From the NCBI RefSeq assembly GCF_042984175.1, contig NZ_CP155569.1, positions 1 to 64,000 of the forward strand: a stretch of DNA of 64,000 nt, given 5' to 3'. Each line of letters starts with the position of its first letter. Positions within the stretch are counted from its first letter, which is position 1. A program made the translations under genes and the position numbers. The notes below the pieces were generated by a model. The model saw only the letters and a program-made list of their open reading frames with translations. It did no database searches and was not told the DNA's origin. This DNA comes from Mycoplasma_N cavipharyngis. Lineage in GTDB: Bacteria; Bacillota_I; Bacilli_A; Mycoplasmatales; Mycoplasmoidaceae. Positions 10,322 to 20,790 of this stretch are shown piece after piece.

Positions 10322-12508
10322 ATGCAGATTTCTAATTTATTATCAAAAAACTTAATCTTTTTTAATCAAAGCTTTAGTTCAAAAGCAGCAGCATTAAAAT
10401 TTTTAAGTCAAAAATTAGTTGCTTTTAAGTATGCAAGTTCACAACAGAAAGTATATGATCTTTTTAGTGAACGTGAAACTATAGCAACAACTGGTGTTGG
10501 TGATGGGATTGCTATTCCCCATCTGCGTGATCCAGTAATGTTAAAAAGCACTATTGCTTTTATTAAAGTTAAACCATTAGACTGAAAATCTTTAGATCAA
10601 AAACCAGTTCAGTATATTTTTGCAATTGCCATGTCAAAAGCAGAAGGTGAAAGTTCTCATTTAACTGTTCTTGCTAATTTATCAAAATTATTAATTAATC
10701 AAAAATTTATTAATGATTTAAATCAAGTTAGTAATGCCAATCAATTAATTAACTTATTTAATCATTATGAAAACTTAGTTGCAACTAAAACTAACGATCT
10801 TATAACTAATGATGCTAATTATGATGTTGTAGCAATTACAGCATGTCCAACAGGCATTGCTCATACTTTTATGGCTGCAGAACAATTAGAAAAAGCAGCT
10901 AAAGCATTAAAAGTTAAAATTAAAGTTGAGTGTCAAGGAACTGAAGGTGCTAAAAATGTTTTAAGTGCACAAGAAATTAATCATGCTCAAGGTGTGATTT
11001 TAGCAATTGATCGCGCTGTTGCTACTGAACGATTTGCTTCATCTAATAATGTAATTGAAACTACAACTTCAAAAGCAATTGCTAAACCAACTGAATTAAT
11101 TAAAGCAGTATTAGATCAAAAAGGAAGCAAACTAAAAAACATTACTAGTGATAGTGTTCAAGCAACTAACTTTAGTCAAGAAGGTACACTTTCTTTTAAT
11201 GGTTTTTTCAAAAAAGGTTATCGTTCGATTCTTACAGGTGTTTCTTATATGCTACCATTTGTTGTTTTTGGTGGCATTATGATTGCTTTAGCGTTTTTAA
11301 TTGATATTCTTTCACACTATACAGGAGTAATCAACTTAAATACAATTGGGTTTAATCAATTAGGTGGAGCGACTGCTACAGCAAAATGATTTGGTACAAT
11401 TGGTCATCTTGGGTTTGATTTAATTGTGCCAATATTAGCAGCATATATCTGTTTTGCTATGGTTGGAAAAATGGGTTTATTAGTTGGTTTTGTTGTTGGT
11501 TTTATGGCAACAGGTAAGAGTAATAGTTTATTAAATTTAATTAACTTAAACCGAGTTGTTGTTAATATTGGTAATCAACCAATTAATATTATTGATGTTA
11601 ATTCAGGTTTTTTTGGTGCAATTATTGGTGCGTTTATTGCTGCAGCAATTTTAATCGCTCTAAACAAATATTTATTCAAATATATTCCCCAATCATTAAG
11701 TGGGATTAAAACAATTTTAATCATTCCCTTAATTGGTACAATTTTAGTTGCTACTGTTTTCTGATTTATTAACATTCCCTTACAGTTTTTAAATTTAGGT
11801 TTTACTCACGTTTTAAACTTTTTAGAATCAAGACCTTATATTGCTTGATTACTTGGTTTAACTTTAGGGGCAATGATGGCGTTTGATTTAGGTGGTCCAG
11901 TTAATAAAGCAGCATATGTTTTTGGAACAACAACTTTAAGTACAGCATTAGCTAGTCAATTAAATAGTGATGGACCAAGTGGTTCAGTAGCAATGGCAGC
12001 AGTGATGATTTCAGGTATGATTCCTCCATTAGGGATTGCTCTATCAACTTTAGTTGGTAAAAAATATTGAACAGTTGAAGATCGTAGTTCAGCAATTTCC
12101 AACTGAATTTTTGGTCTAAGTTTTATTTCAGAAGGTGCAATTCCTTTTACTGCTAAATATCCTAAAATTCTTGTTCCTGCTAATGTCATTGCAGGAGCAC
12201 TAACAGGATTAATTTCAGTCTTATTTGGTTTAAGTGTCCAAGCACCACATGGTGGCATTTTCGTCTTTTTATTATTTAATTCTAATTTAGTTGTTTCAAA
12301 AGGCGCTAGTTTAGGTTTAGGAATTGCCTTATTCATTTTAACTTTAATTATTGGCACAATCATTCATGCTGGATTTTTACAATTATTTTTCATTTTGAAT
12401 GATCAAAAAGATAAAAACCGTGCTTTAATTAAATTAAACCAAATGACTAAACTACTAATTACTAAAACTAATAATTTGAAAAAAATTAAAGATCGTTTTA
12501 AAAAATAA
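10322..12508 (+). CDS. fruA: PTS fructose-specific transporter, EIIABC fusion
   Basis: ATG 10322 to TAA 12508 encodes about 728 residues with several TGA-Trp codons. Three domains follow one another. The EIIA domain (about 1-150) has its phospho-His in GIAIPHLRDP. The EIIB domain (about 170-275) has its phospho-Cys in the loop ITACPTGIAHTFMAAE. The EIIC domain (about 300 to the end) has multiple membrane helices, including the conserved FDLGGPVNKAAY segment. The protein takes up fructose and delivers fructose-1-phosphate using phosphate from HPr, whose gene is at 19928-20191. fruK follows 14 bases downstream, completing a two-gene fructose operon. Confidence 0.94.
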
Positions 12509-12522
12509 GTCTTATTTAAATA

Positions 12523-13446
12523 ATGATCTATACTATTACGTTTGCTCCAGCAATTGATTATTGGATTGAAATTAATGATTTTCAATTAAATCAAGTTAAT
12601 CGTTTTCAAAATGCTAATTTATATCCTGGTGGTAAAGGAATTAATGCTGCAATTATTTTAAAACGACATCAAATTAAAACTACTGCAATTAGTTTTTTTA
12701 ACCAACAATCTTTAGAATTAATTAATCATTTTTTAGTTCAAGAAGACTTAGTTTTAGAAAACATTGCAACTGAACCATTAACTCGAATTAATGTTAAGTG
12801 TTATAGTACTAATAATTACTTTGAATTAAATGGTGCTAAACCTGAAATTAATCATGATCATTTAGAACAATTATTTAGTTTATTAAATAAAATTCAACCT
12901 CATGATTTAGTGATGATTATGGGCAAGGTTGATCATTGCATTGTTTTAAGTGTTTTAGAATTTTTAGCTCAAAAAAAGATTGCTTTTATTATTGATACTG
13001 ATTCAACTAATAATCATCAATATTTGCAATATCAGCCATTAGTAATTAAACCAAACTTATTTGAACTTAAAACAAATTATCATTTTAAAATTGATAATCA
13101 AAATGATTTATATCATGCAATGAGTTTATTACAACAACAAGGTGCAAAATACGTAATTGTTTCTCAAGGTGAAAACGGTTCAGTTTTATTAGATCATTTA
13201 GGTAATTTTTATCAAGTAACAATTAATTGCAACAATTTAAAAGTAGCATCAGCAACTGGTGCAGGTGATAGTTTAATTGCCCTTTTTAGTGCTTTAGTAC
13301 ATCAAGGAATTAATGTAATTGATGCTTTTGTTTATGCTAATGCTGCAGCAGTTGGCACAGTAAGTCAAAGTTGATTAGGTAATCAAGTATTAACTGAAAA
13401 ATATTTAGCAGCAGTTAAGATTAAATTAATCAATTGCAAATCTTAA
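12523..13446 (+). CDS. fruK: 1-phosphofructokinase
   Basis: ATG 12523 to TAA 13446 encodes 307 residues, normal for PfkB-family sugar kinases. The N-terminal signature GGKGINAA binds the sugar phosphate, and the C-terminal ATGAGDS contains the catalytic Asp and anion hole. In the reading frame a TGA near 13372 is Trp. The enzyme phosphorylates fructose-1-phosphate, the product of the preceding FruA, to fructose-1,6-bisphosphate. The order fruA-fruK with 14 bases between genes supports the substrate over tagatose-6-phosphate, which the same family also uses. Confidence 0.92.
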
Positions 13447-13529
13447 TGCAAAATCTTAATGATAAACATAAATATTGATTAAAATACTACTAGTATTAAT
13501 TTTTATGGTTTAATCATTAATGATTTTTT

Positions 13530-13606
13530 GGGATCATAGCTCAGTCGGTTAGAGCACGCTCCTTATAAGGGCGAGGTCATGGGTTCAAGCCCCATTGATC
13601 CTACCA
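13530..13606 (+). tRNA. tRNA-Ile with anticodon UAU (reads AUA)
   Basis: The 77-base cloverleaf folds cleanly: acceptor GGGATCA/TGATCCT (a G-U pair at 1:72), D stem GCTC/GAGC, anticodon stem CGCTC/GGGCG, T stem ATGGG/CCCAT, discriminator A and encoded CCA. The anticodon loop CTTATAA places TAT at positions 34-36, so it should decode AUA as Ile. Most bacteria use a CAU tRNA modified to lysidine by TilS for this codon. A UAU tRNA is known from Mycoplasma mobile, which lacks TilS. It follows fruK and is followed by a terminator. Confidence 0.9.
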
Positions 13607-13640
13607 TTTATATTTTTAATCAACAATCTAAATAAATTAA

Positions 13641-13692
13641 AAAACTATTGCATATTTTTCATAAAAATGTTTGCAATAGTTTTATTTTTTTA
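13641..13692. terminator. Terminator between tRNA-Ile and gapN
   Basis: AAAACTATTGCA at 13641-13652 pairs with TGCAATAGTTTT at 13672-13683, followed by a T-rich tract to 13692. It lies 35 bases after the tRNA and 35 bases from the convergent gapN stop. The T run favours the + strand, ending the fruAK-tRNA transcript, although A-rich sequence on the other flank could also stop gapN. Confidence 0.8.
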
Positions 13693-13726
13693 ATAATTTA
13701 TTTTTTAATAGAAATTAAAAACAACT

Positions 13727-15211
13727 TTATTCATTAGTTTCATGATTAAATTGTTCAACAAGAGTTTTATCATTTAAAACTAAACCTTGAATTCTTGTGA
13801 AAAATTTTAAGGCTTCACGAATCCCTTGCACACCATAACCTGAACTTTTAATTCCTAAAAAAGGTAAAATATCAGGTCCACGACTTGAAGCACGATTAAC
13901 ATTAACAGTTCCAGTATCAAATTTATGAGCTAATGCTACTGCTTGATGATAATCTTGAGTAAAAATCGATCCTTGTAAACCATATTCTGATTGATTAATT
14001 AAACTAATAGCTTGATCAATGTTATGATAACGAATAATTGGTAGAATTGGTGCAAATGGTTCAGTTCAAGCAAGATCCATTTCTTGAGTGACATAATCTA
14101 ATAAAACTGGACTAACTAAATGATTTTTAATTGTTAGTGGTGCACTTAAGTTTTTAGCACCTTTACTAATAGCATCATCATAAAGTTGCTTAATCAATTG
14201 CACAGAAGATGCTTCAACTAAAGGAGTAATATTACTATTATCCTTTGCTGATCCAACAACTAATTTTGCTACTTCTTTAACTAATTCAGGTACTAATGTT
14301 TTTGCTTTTTGATCACTAACAAAAACCCGCTTAATTGCAGTACATCTTTGTCCTGAAAAGTTGTATGCACCTTTAACAATTTCTTTAGCAGTAGCAAGAT
14401 CATCAGCATCATCTAAAACTAATGCTGCATCTTTACCACCTAATTCTAGAACATAAGGTTTCATCATCATTTTAGCAGCAATTTTTTTTCCTGTTTCAGT
14501 TCCTCCAGTAAATGAAACAATTTGCACAGCTGGATGTTCAACTAAATAATCACCGATTTCTGAACCTTTACCAGTAACATAATTAAAAACACCAGGGGGT
14601 AGTTTTTTACCATCAACCACTAAATCAGCAAATAGTTGTGCTACATAGGCGCCAACTAATGATCCTTGACTAGCAGATTTGTGAACAATCGTATTACCAA
14701 CAATTAATGCTGGAGCAATTTTTGCCATCATTAAATTAACAGGATAATTAAATGGTGAAATTGTTAGTGCTACACCATAAGGTTTGCGAAAATAAGTTGC
14801 TACTTTTTCTTTAGGCATACTAACTTCAGTAGCATGACTGAAAACTTCTGGTGTTTCAACTAGTTCTAAATAAGCATGAACAGTTTCAGTAATATAATCA
14901 ACTGTTCTTAAAACTTCAGTTTCAGCCTCTTTAAAACTTTTAGCAATTTCTTGAACCATTAAATCAGCAATAACTTTAGCATGTTCTTTTAAACTAGCAG
15001 CAAAATTGAGTAAAAATTGCGCTCGTTTTTGATGATCAAATTGACTTCAAACTAAAAAAGCATCACTAGCAGCCTTATATGCTTGATCAATTTGGGTTTT
15101 TGATAAAGCAGGAAAAGTACCAATTAGTGCTTGATTTTCTGGATTATATACTTTTACTTTTTGCTCACTATTAACAAATTGACCATTAATATAGGCAGAA
15201 AAATCTTTCAT
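13727..15211 (-). CDS. gapN: NADP-dependent non-phosphorylating glyceraldehyde-3-phosphate dehydrogenase
   Basis: Start ATG at 15211 follows the Shine-Dalgarno AAAGGA; the frame ends with TAA at 13727, giving 494 residues. This is an aldehyde dehydrogenase. The catalytic Glu lies in LELGGKDAALVLDDAD and the catalytic Cys in FSGQRCTAIKRV. The GQRCTA-K-R-V form is typical of GapN rather than other aldehyde dehydrogenases. SFTGGTETGKKIA is the cofactor-binding segment. GapN oxidises glyceraldehyde-3-phosphate directly to 3-phosphoglycerate, making NADPH without substrate-level ATP, and is a main NADPH source in mycoplasmas. The last about 20 residues (ending ETNE) are somewhat longer than usual. 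Substrate assignment rests on family resemblance. Confidence 0.88.
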
Positions 15212-15300
15212 AAAAAATTCCTTTTAACAAGATAAATAATTAAAATTATAAAATAAAATTATAAAATAGTATTAAATATAATTAAGATTATATTTAAGAT

Positions 15301-15331
15301 AAACTGATCATAATCCTACTTTGATCAGTTT
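15301..15331. promoter_or_regulatory. Perfect 10-bp inverted repeat between divergent genes
   Basis: AAACTGATCA at 15301-15310 is exactly complementary to TGATCAGTTT at 15322-15331, with an 11-base spacer. It lies between gapN and the first DHH gene, which diverge, so a terminator is not expected here and no clean T run follows. An operator for a dimeric repressor is plausible; this is inference. Confidence 0.4.
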
Positions 15332-15384
15332 AGTTATTAATTTTTGCTTGCTTATTATTAAGATCTATAAGATAAGATTAATTC

Positions 15385-16371
15385 ATGAATCATAGTTTAA
15401 TTATTCATTCTCAAAAAATTTGACAATTAATTAGTGAAGCTAAAATAATTGTCATTTTTCATCATATTAGACCTGATGGTGATTGTTTAGGAGCACAATT
15501 TGGTTTAAAAAAAGTTATTGAAACTAATTTTCCTGACAAAATCGTTTATTGTCTTGGTGATAGTAAAAACTTATTTCCTTTTCTTGATTTTCAAATGGAT
15601 TCAATTGATGATATTCCCATTGAAGCAATTAATGATCATTCTTTAGCGATTGTTGTTGATGCTAGTAATGCTAATCGAATTGAATTTGGTGATTTTTTAG
15701 TTAATGCTAATTTCACTAAAAGAATTAGAATTGATCATCATCCTAATGATCATGATGTTAATTATGATTATGCTTTTATTGATTCAAGTTATGTTGCTTG
15801 CTGTCAGCAAATTTTAGCATTAGTTCAAGCAAGCAACTTAGTAGTTAATCGATCAATTGCTAATTATTTATATTTAGGAATTAACACTGATTCAGGGGGG
15901 TTTAATTACAACCAATTAGATCAGAAATTTTATGAACTAATTGCTTGATTGTTTGAACAGACTGAATTTGATTTTTTTTATATTAATAAAAACTTGAAAA
16001 TGAAAACAGTTAGTGAACTAAAATATGCAGCAGAAGTTTTAACTCATTTTAAAAAGGAAAATCGTGTTTGCTCTTATATTGTCACTGAACAAGTTTTAAA
16101 TAAATTTAATTTAACTGATGCGGTTGCTAGTGCAGTTAATTTAATTGCTAATGTTGATGATAGTTTAATTTGATTATTTTTAATTGAAATTGACAATAAC
16201 CAATATCGTTGTCGATTAAGATCAAATCAGATTAAAGTTAATCAAATTGCTATTCAATTTAATGGTGGAGGTCATGATTGAGCAGCAGGAGCAACAATTA
16301 ATCGCTCAGATCAAGCAAAATTATTTCAAGTAATTAATGAGGCAATTAATCATTATGTCCAAATATCATAA
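15385..16371 (+). CDS. DHH-family phosphoesterase, NrnA/MgpA-like (copy 1 of 3)
   Basis: ATG 15385 to TAA 16371 encodes 328 residues. DHH family motifs are intact: HHIRPDGDCLGAQ (metal-binding His and Asp residues), IVVDASN (motif II), RIDHHPND (the DHH motif), TDSGGF (motif IV), and the DHHA1-domain glycine motif FNGGGH. Such proteins cleave short oligoribonucleotides (nanoRNA), pAp or cyclic dinucleotides, using two metal ions. In the Mycoplasma pneumoniae group the relative is MgpA. It is first of three tandem paralogues, and the next gene overlaps its end by 17 bases, so all three are probably co-translated. Confidence 0.88.
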
Positions 16372-17350
16372 ACCAAATGAAATAATTATTTTTAAACAAA
16401 TTGCACAACTAATCACCACTCATGATAACATTTTTATTTTTCACCACCACTATCCTGATGGTGATTGTTTAGGAGCACAATTTGGTTTATTACACTTAAT
16501 TAAGACGAACTTTGCTAATAAAAATGTTTTTGCTGTTGGTGATCATGAAAACTTATATCCTTTTTTAACTAAAACTAATACTAATACTGATTTAAAAACA
16601 ATTGATCAGCAATTTTTTAATAACTCTTTAGCAATTGTTGTTGATTCAGATAACATTAGTCGAATTAAATTAGCAGAATATTTATTTCAACCAAATCATT
16701 TTACAACATTACTAAGAATTGATCACCATAAAACTAAAGCAAACATTAAATATGATTTTGAATGGGTTGATCATACTTATAGTGCTGTTTGTGAACAAAT
16801 CACTTGAATGGCTAAACAACTTAACTGAAAAATTAATTTAATTGGTGCACAATTTCTTTATTTAGGAATTTATACTGATTCAGGTTGTATGTCATTTGAA
16901 AAAACTAATGGTCGTACTTTTCAAACAGTTGCTTGATTATGTCAGCAAGGATTGCAAACTGATAAAATTAATGCATTATTAAACCATCAAAAAGAAAACT
17001 TATTACGCTTTTATGCTTTTGTTTGATCAAACTTTAAAATTGAAGCCCAGTTTGCTTATTGTTATATTAGCTTAGCAACAATTGAAAATTATCGTTTAAA
17101 CATTGTTGAATCAAATGATGCTAATTTAATTGGCAACATTGAAGGAACAAAAATTTGGGCCTTTTTTATTGAACTAGATCAAACAAGAGTCCGAATTCGA
17201 TTACGTTCTAATTCCATTAGTGTAGAAAATGCTTTAGCAAAATTTAATTCTTATGGTGGTCATCACTATTCAACTGCAGGAATTTTTGATAAATCTTTAG
17301 TTCCTAAATTAATTGAACACTTAAAAAATTTTAGTCTTAATGAACAATAA
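16355..17350 (+). CDS. DHH-family phosphoesterase, NrnA/MgpA-like (copy 2 of 3)
   Basis: I start this 331-residue protein at ATG 16355 (MSKYHKPN), overlapping copy 1; an in-frame ATG at 16337 is possible but lacks a Shine-Dalgarno. Metal-binding motifs are present: HHHYPDGDCLGAQ, IVVDSDN, RIDHHKTK and TDSGCM. The C-terminal glycine motif is altered: where copies 1 and 3 have NGGGH, this copy has SYGGHH, which could change substrate handling in the DHHA1 domain. It shares the stretch GDCLGAQFGLLHLIK with copy 3, so the two are closest relatives. The next gene overlaps it by 11 bases. Confidence 0.88.
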
Positions 17351-18305
17351 AGCCCTTTTTTATCAACTAGCAGAAACAATCTCTGAACATGATCAAATTG
17401 TTATTTTTCACCACACTCGACCTGATGGTGATTGTTTAGGAGCACAATTTGGTTTATTACATTTAATTAAAGATAATTTTCCTAACAAACAAGTTTTAGT
17501 TTTTGGTAATCATTATGATCATTATTCTTTTTTTAACTGAAAGTTTGATCAAGTTGAACAAGTTAGTGATTTTAGTCAGTATTTAGCAATTGTTGTTGAT
17601 GTTAATAGTCATCAACGAATTGAATATGGTGATTTATTTTTAAAACACACTTTTAAAAAAATCATTCGTTTTGATCATCATGATAGTAGTTCTAACTTAA
17701 AAATCGATCTTGAAATTGATGATCCAAGTTATGGAGCAACTTGTGAATTATTAACTGATTTTGCTTTAAGTGTTAATTGGAACATTTCTGAACAAACAGC
17801 AACCTTTTTATATTTAGGAATTGTTACTGATACTGGTAATTTTTGTTTTAGTGCAGCATCAATAAGAACGTTTGCAATGGCTTATCAATTAATTAAAAAT
17901 AATGCTAATAAAAACTGAATTTATCAAAACTTAAAACAACGTTCATTACATGATTTGCAAATCCAAAGCGAGATTATTAATAATGTTAAATGTGAAGATC
18001 GTATCATTTACTATTATATGGATTTAGCAACCCAGAAAAAACTAGGAATTAATTCACCCCTAAAAGCTAATTTAGTTCATCTTTTAAATAATATTGAGTC
18101 ATATCAAATTTGAATTTATTTTACTCAAGAAAATTTAAACCAAATTCGTTGTGAATTTCGTTCGAATCAATTTAATGTTAAACAACTAGCAGAAAAATGA
18201 AACGGTGGAGGTCATATTTATGCTTCAGGTTGCATGATTGACACTAGTGATAAAATTGCTTTAATTGTTGCTGATGCTAAAAAAATTATTAACAACCAGT
18301 TTTAA
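17340..18305 (+). CDS. DHH-family phosphoesterase, NrnA/MgpA-like (copy 3 of 3)
   Basis: ATG 17340 to TAA 18305 encodes 321 residues. Motifs: HHTRPDGDCLGAQ, IVVDVNS, RFDHHDSS, TDTGNF and the DHHA1 motif WNGGGHIYASG, all consistent with an active two-metal phosphoesterase. The TDTGNF form is closest to ordinary NrnA proteins. It ends 6 bases before the convergent MATE gene. The three copies differ strongly outside the motifs, so this is an old duplication rather than a recent one. Confidence 0.88.
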
Positions 18306-18311
18306 AATTAC

Positions 18312-19829
18312 TTAAATAAACCTTCTTTTTGATTGCACTAATTGATCATGTTCAGTACTTAAGTTTTTAATTCATTTAATTTTATGTCTTAAATAAATAT
18401 AAAACCATCATTTAACTACATCTGAAGCAAAAAAGATTAAGTATGCTAAAGGTAAGTTTGCTCTAATTGCTGGTGCAATTGGTAAAATGGCATAAACTAA
18501 AATTGCTAATCAACCTAATTGCATTAAATTAGTTACCATATTAGCAATTGAAACAATATTATTTCTACCCCCTGAACCAATAATTCTTAAATTAGTTAGT
18601 AATAACATTCAAACAGGGTTATATAAAACTGCTACAAAAATGGTATATTGTAAAGTAGTTAAATAATACTGACCAGCTTCATGAGCAACTTGATTAACAT
18701 TAGATAATTTATTTTTTTGATTAAGAATGACATTTTCTTCAACTCCTGAAGCAAACCCAGGCAGATGAACAAAACCAACAATTAAGATCATTGTTAATAA
18801 TGATAGCATTAAAGCAGTTAAAAAATTAATTCCTAAAACTTTTTTAGCATTAGCTAGTGCTAATTCAACTTGATTATTAGCAATTTTTGTGCCAATAAAA
18901 AAGTTAATATTACCATTAATTGCTTGAAAACTTGAAGTCATTAAATTAGTAATTGCTAATGTTAAACTTAAAACAGCAGGACCTGTAATTAAATAATTAG
19001 GATCACCTAATGTTGCAAAGCCATCATTTCAAATTGAAGAACGAAAAACAACTAAATTAATTGCTAGTGAATAAATTAAAATGCCAATTAATCTTTTATT
19101 AAATTGAATTAAAATTGCTTGACTAAACTTTCAAAAAGTAAAATAGTTAATAACAAGATAATGATTAATTTTAGTCATTACAGCTACATTTAAAATTAAA
19201 GCAACAACTCGTGAAATAATTGAAGCATATGCAGTGCCAACTGCACCATATTTTGTAGCATAAACAAAAATTAAATTAAAACTAACATTAGTTAATAAAG
19301 TAATTAAGGTATTAAAAAATGAAGCTTTAGCATAAGCAACTTCACGTAACAAATTACCTGAATTATAAGTAAAAGCTAATAAAATTCAAGTAATGGCAAT
19401 AATTCGTAAATAAGTAATCGTTTGTTCAGGTGCTTTATCATTATCATGTGAAAAAACTTCAAGAAATGGTTGGGGAATAATTCAAGCCACTAAAGCAAAA
19501 ATAATGGCAATTAATAATGAAAAACTAATCCGAAAATTAACAACTTCAATTACTTGCTGATATTTCTTTGCGCCATAAAACTGACCTACTAGAGCAGAAC
19601 CAAAAATACCAATACCAATAAAAAAACTGGACACCACAGCCGTTCAAGAATTAGCATATCCTAATGAAGCAACAGCATTAGGAATAGAAGTTACCATGAA
19701 ATTATCAATAAAAGAATTTAATGCAAAAAAGACTGCACCAAAAACAATTGGTAAAGTTTTAGCTAAATATAATTTTCACTCTTGCTGATCAGTAGGAAAA
19801 TATTTTTGAATTTGTTTGAAAATGTACAT
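18312..19829 (-). CDS. MATE-family multidrug/cation exporter
   Basis: The frame runs from ATG 19829 to TAA 18312 (505 residues, TGA as Trp). About twelve hydrophobic segments are seen. The first third reads LPIVFGAVFFALNSFIDNFMV and later SFFIGIGIFGSALVGQFYGAKK, matching the conserved helix 1-2 region and the G-x-x-V/A-x-Q-x-x-G-A-x loop of MATE transporters. These exchange Na+ or H+ for organic cations or drugs across the membrane. The substrate cannot be predicted. ptsH lies upstream in the same direction but behind a terminator, so transcription is probably separate. Confidence 0.88.
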
Positions 19830-19843
19830 GGAATCACACTATA

Positions 19844-19877
19844 ATAAAAAATACATGCTTTTTTAGGGGCATGTATT
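19844..19877 (-). terminator. Terminator after ptsH
   Basis: On the minus strand AATACATGC (19877-19869) pairs with GCATGTATT (19858-19850) and is followed by a run of T. It lies about 50 bases downstream of the ptsH stop and just before the MATE start, so it separates the two transcripts. Confidence 0.75.
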
Positions 19878-19927
19878 ATTTTCTATTTATTAGTTTTTAT
19901 ATAACTGTTATAAAACAGAATAATTTT

Positions 19928-20191
19928 TTAACCCAATTTGTTTTCAGCTATTGCTTGTTTTAAAGATTCAAAAGCTAATGCTTCATCTTCACCATCAACA
20001 ACTAATTCAACAACAGCACCAGTTTTAGCGCCTAATGCCATTAAGTTCATTACTGATTTAACATTAGCCTTTTTCTCACCAACAACTAATTCAATTTTTG
20101 ATTCAAATCTTGTTGCTACAGCAACTAATTTAGTTGCAGGACGAGCATGTAGACCAATTGGATCTGAAATTGTAAACTTGTACTTTAACAT
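19928..20191 (-). CDS. ptsH: Phosphocarrier protein HPr
   Basis: An 87-residue HPr of standard length. The phospho-His lies in IGLHARPATKLV (His about 15). The regulatory serine site is in KSVMNLMALG (Ser about 46), the site used by HPr kinase in Gram-positive relatives. HPr carries phosphate from Enzyme I to EIIA domains such as that of FruA in this window. The gene stands alone with its own promoter (20321-20326) and terminator (19844-19877). Confidence 0.96.
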   Translation of the reverse strand: MLKYKFTISDPIGLHARPATKLVAVATRFESKIELVVGEKKANVKSVMNLMALGAKTGAVVELVVDGEDEALAFESLKQAIAENKLG

Positions 20192-20320
20192 ATGTTCCTT
20201 AAATTAATTTTTAAAAATTGCTTGTTATTTTGTTTTTAATCTCTTGATTGTCACTAATCATTTTTTTGATCTTATAAAAAATCTAAAAATTAATTGAATA
20301 ATGATTCAATCCTAATAAAA

Positions 20321-20326
20321 ATTATA
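20321..20326 (-). promoter_or_regulatory. Probable -10 box of ptsH
   Basis: On the minus strand this reads TATAAT, 130 bases upstream of the ptsH start. No convincing -35 element is seen, which is usual in mycoplasmas. The remaining intergenic bases between rpsO and ptsH (20192-20405) are A/T-rich without other clear signals. Confidence 0.4.
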
Positions 20327-20405
20327 ATCAATTAGTAGAATTAAAAAACGATTTTTCCTAATTTAAGAAAAACAATTTTTCAATTATCTGATTAATTAAT
20401 AATGA

Positions 20406-20675
20406 TTAACCTCTTAAATTCAACACTTTAATTAAATCACGATAGGCATTAATATTTTTGCTCTTTAAATAATTTAATAGCCTGCGTCTTTGAGCAACTA
20501 ATTTAAACAAACCACGTTTAGAAGAATAATCTTTTTTATTATTTTTTAAATGTTCAGTTAAATATTTAATACGCTCAGTTAGTAGTGCTACTTGAACTTG
20601 CACTGAACCAGTATTAGTAGTTGAACCACCAAAAATCGTAATTAATTCGGTCTTTTTTTCTTTAGTAATTGCCAT
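20406..20675 (-). CDS. rpsO: 30S ribosomal protein S15
   Basis: The protein starts at MAITKEKKTEL (ATG 20675) and has 89 residues, the usual S15 length. A longer frame from 20705 adds ten residues that are not part of S15 and would remove the Shine-Dalgarno-like AAAGGTTG upstream. Typical S15 sequence is seen: TGSVQVQVALLTERI, YSSKRGLFKLVAQRRRLLNYL. S15 binds 16S rRNA in the platform of the small subunit. It lies downstream of the thrS operon, 115 bases after the HAD-like gene. Confidence 0.96.
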   Translation of the reverse strand: MAITKEKKTELITIFGGSTTNTGSVQVQVALLTERIKYLTEHLKNNKKDYSSKRGLFKLVAQRRRLLNYLKSKNINAYRDLIKVLNLRG

Positions 20676-20790
20676 TTGTAATATAAGCAACCTTTCATCT
20701 ATCAATTGATTAATTAGTAATTTAACCTAAAAATAATTAGTGAAAGGTCTAATCATAATTAAGTTAAAAAAGAAACTAAAAAATTATAAC

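Noticed and set aside
11956..12363. 135-residue minus-strand frame over fruA
   Set aside because: Antisense shadow of the EIIC domain, which is clearly coding on the + strand.
13530..13606. tRNA-Met or lysidine-type tRNA-Ile (CAU)
   Set aside because: The anticodon loop is CTTATAA; the third to fifth bases are TAT, not CAT.
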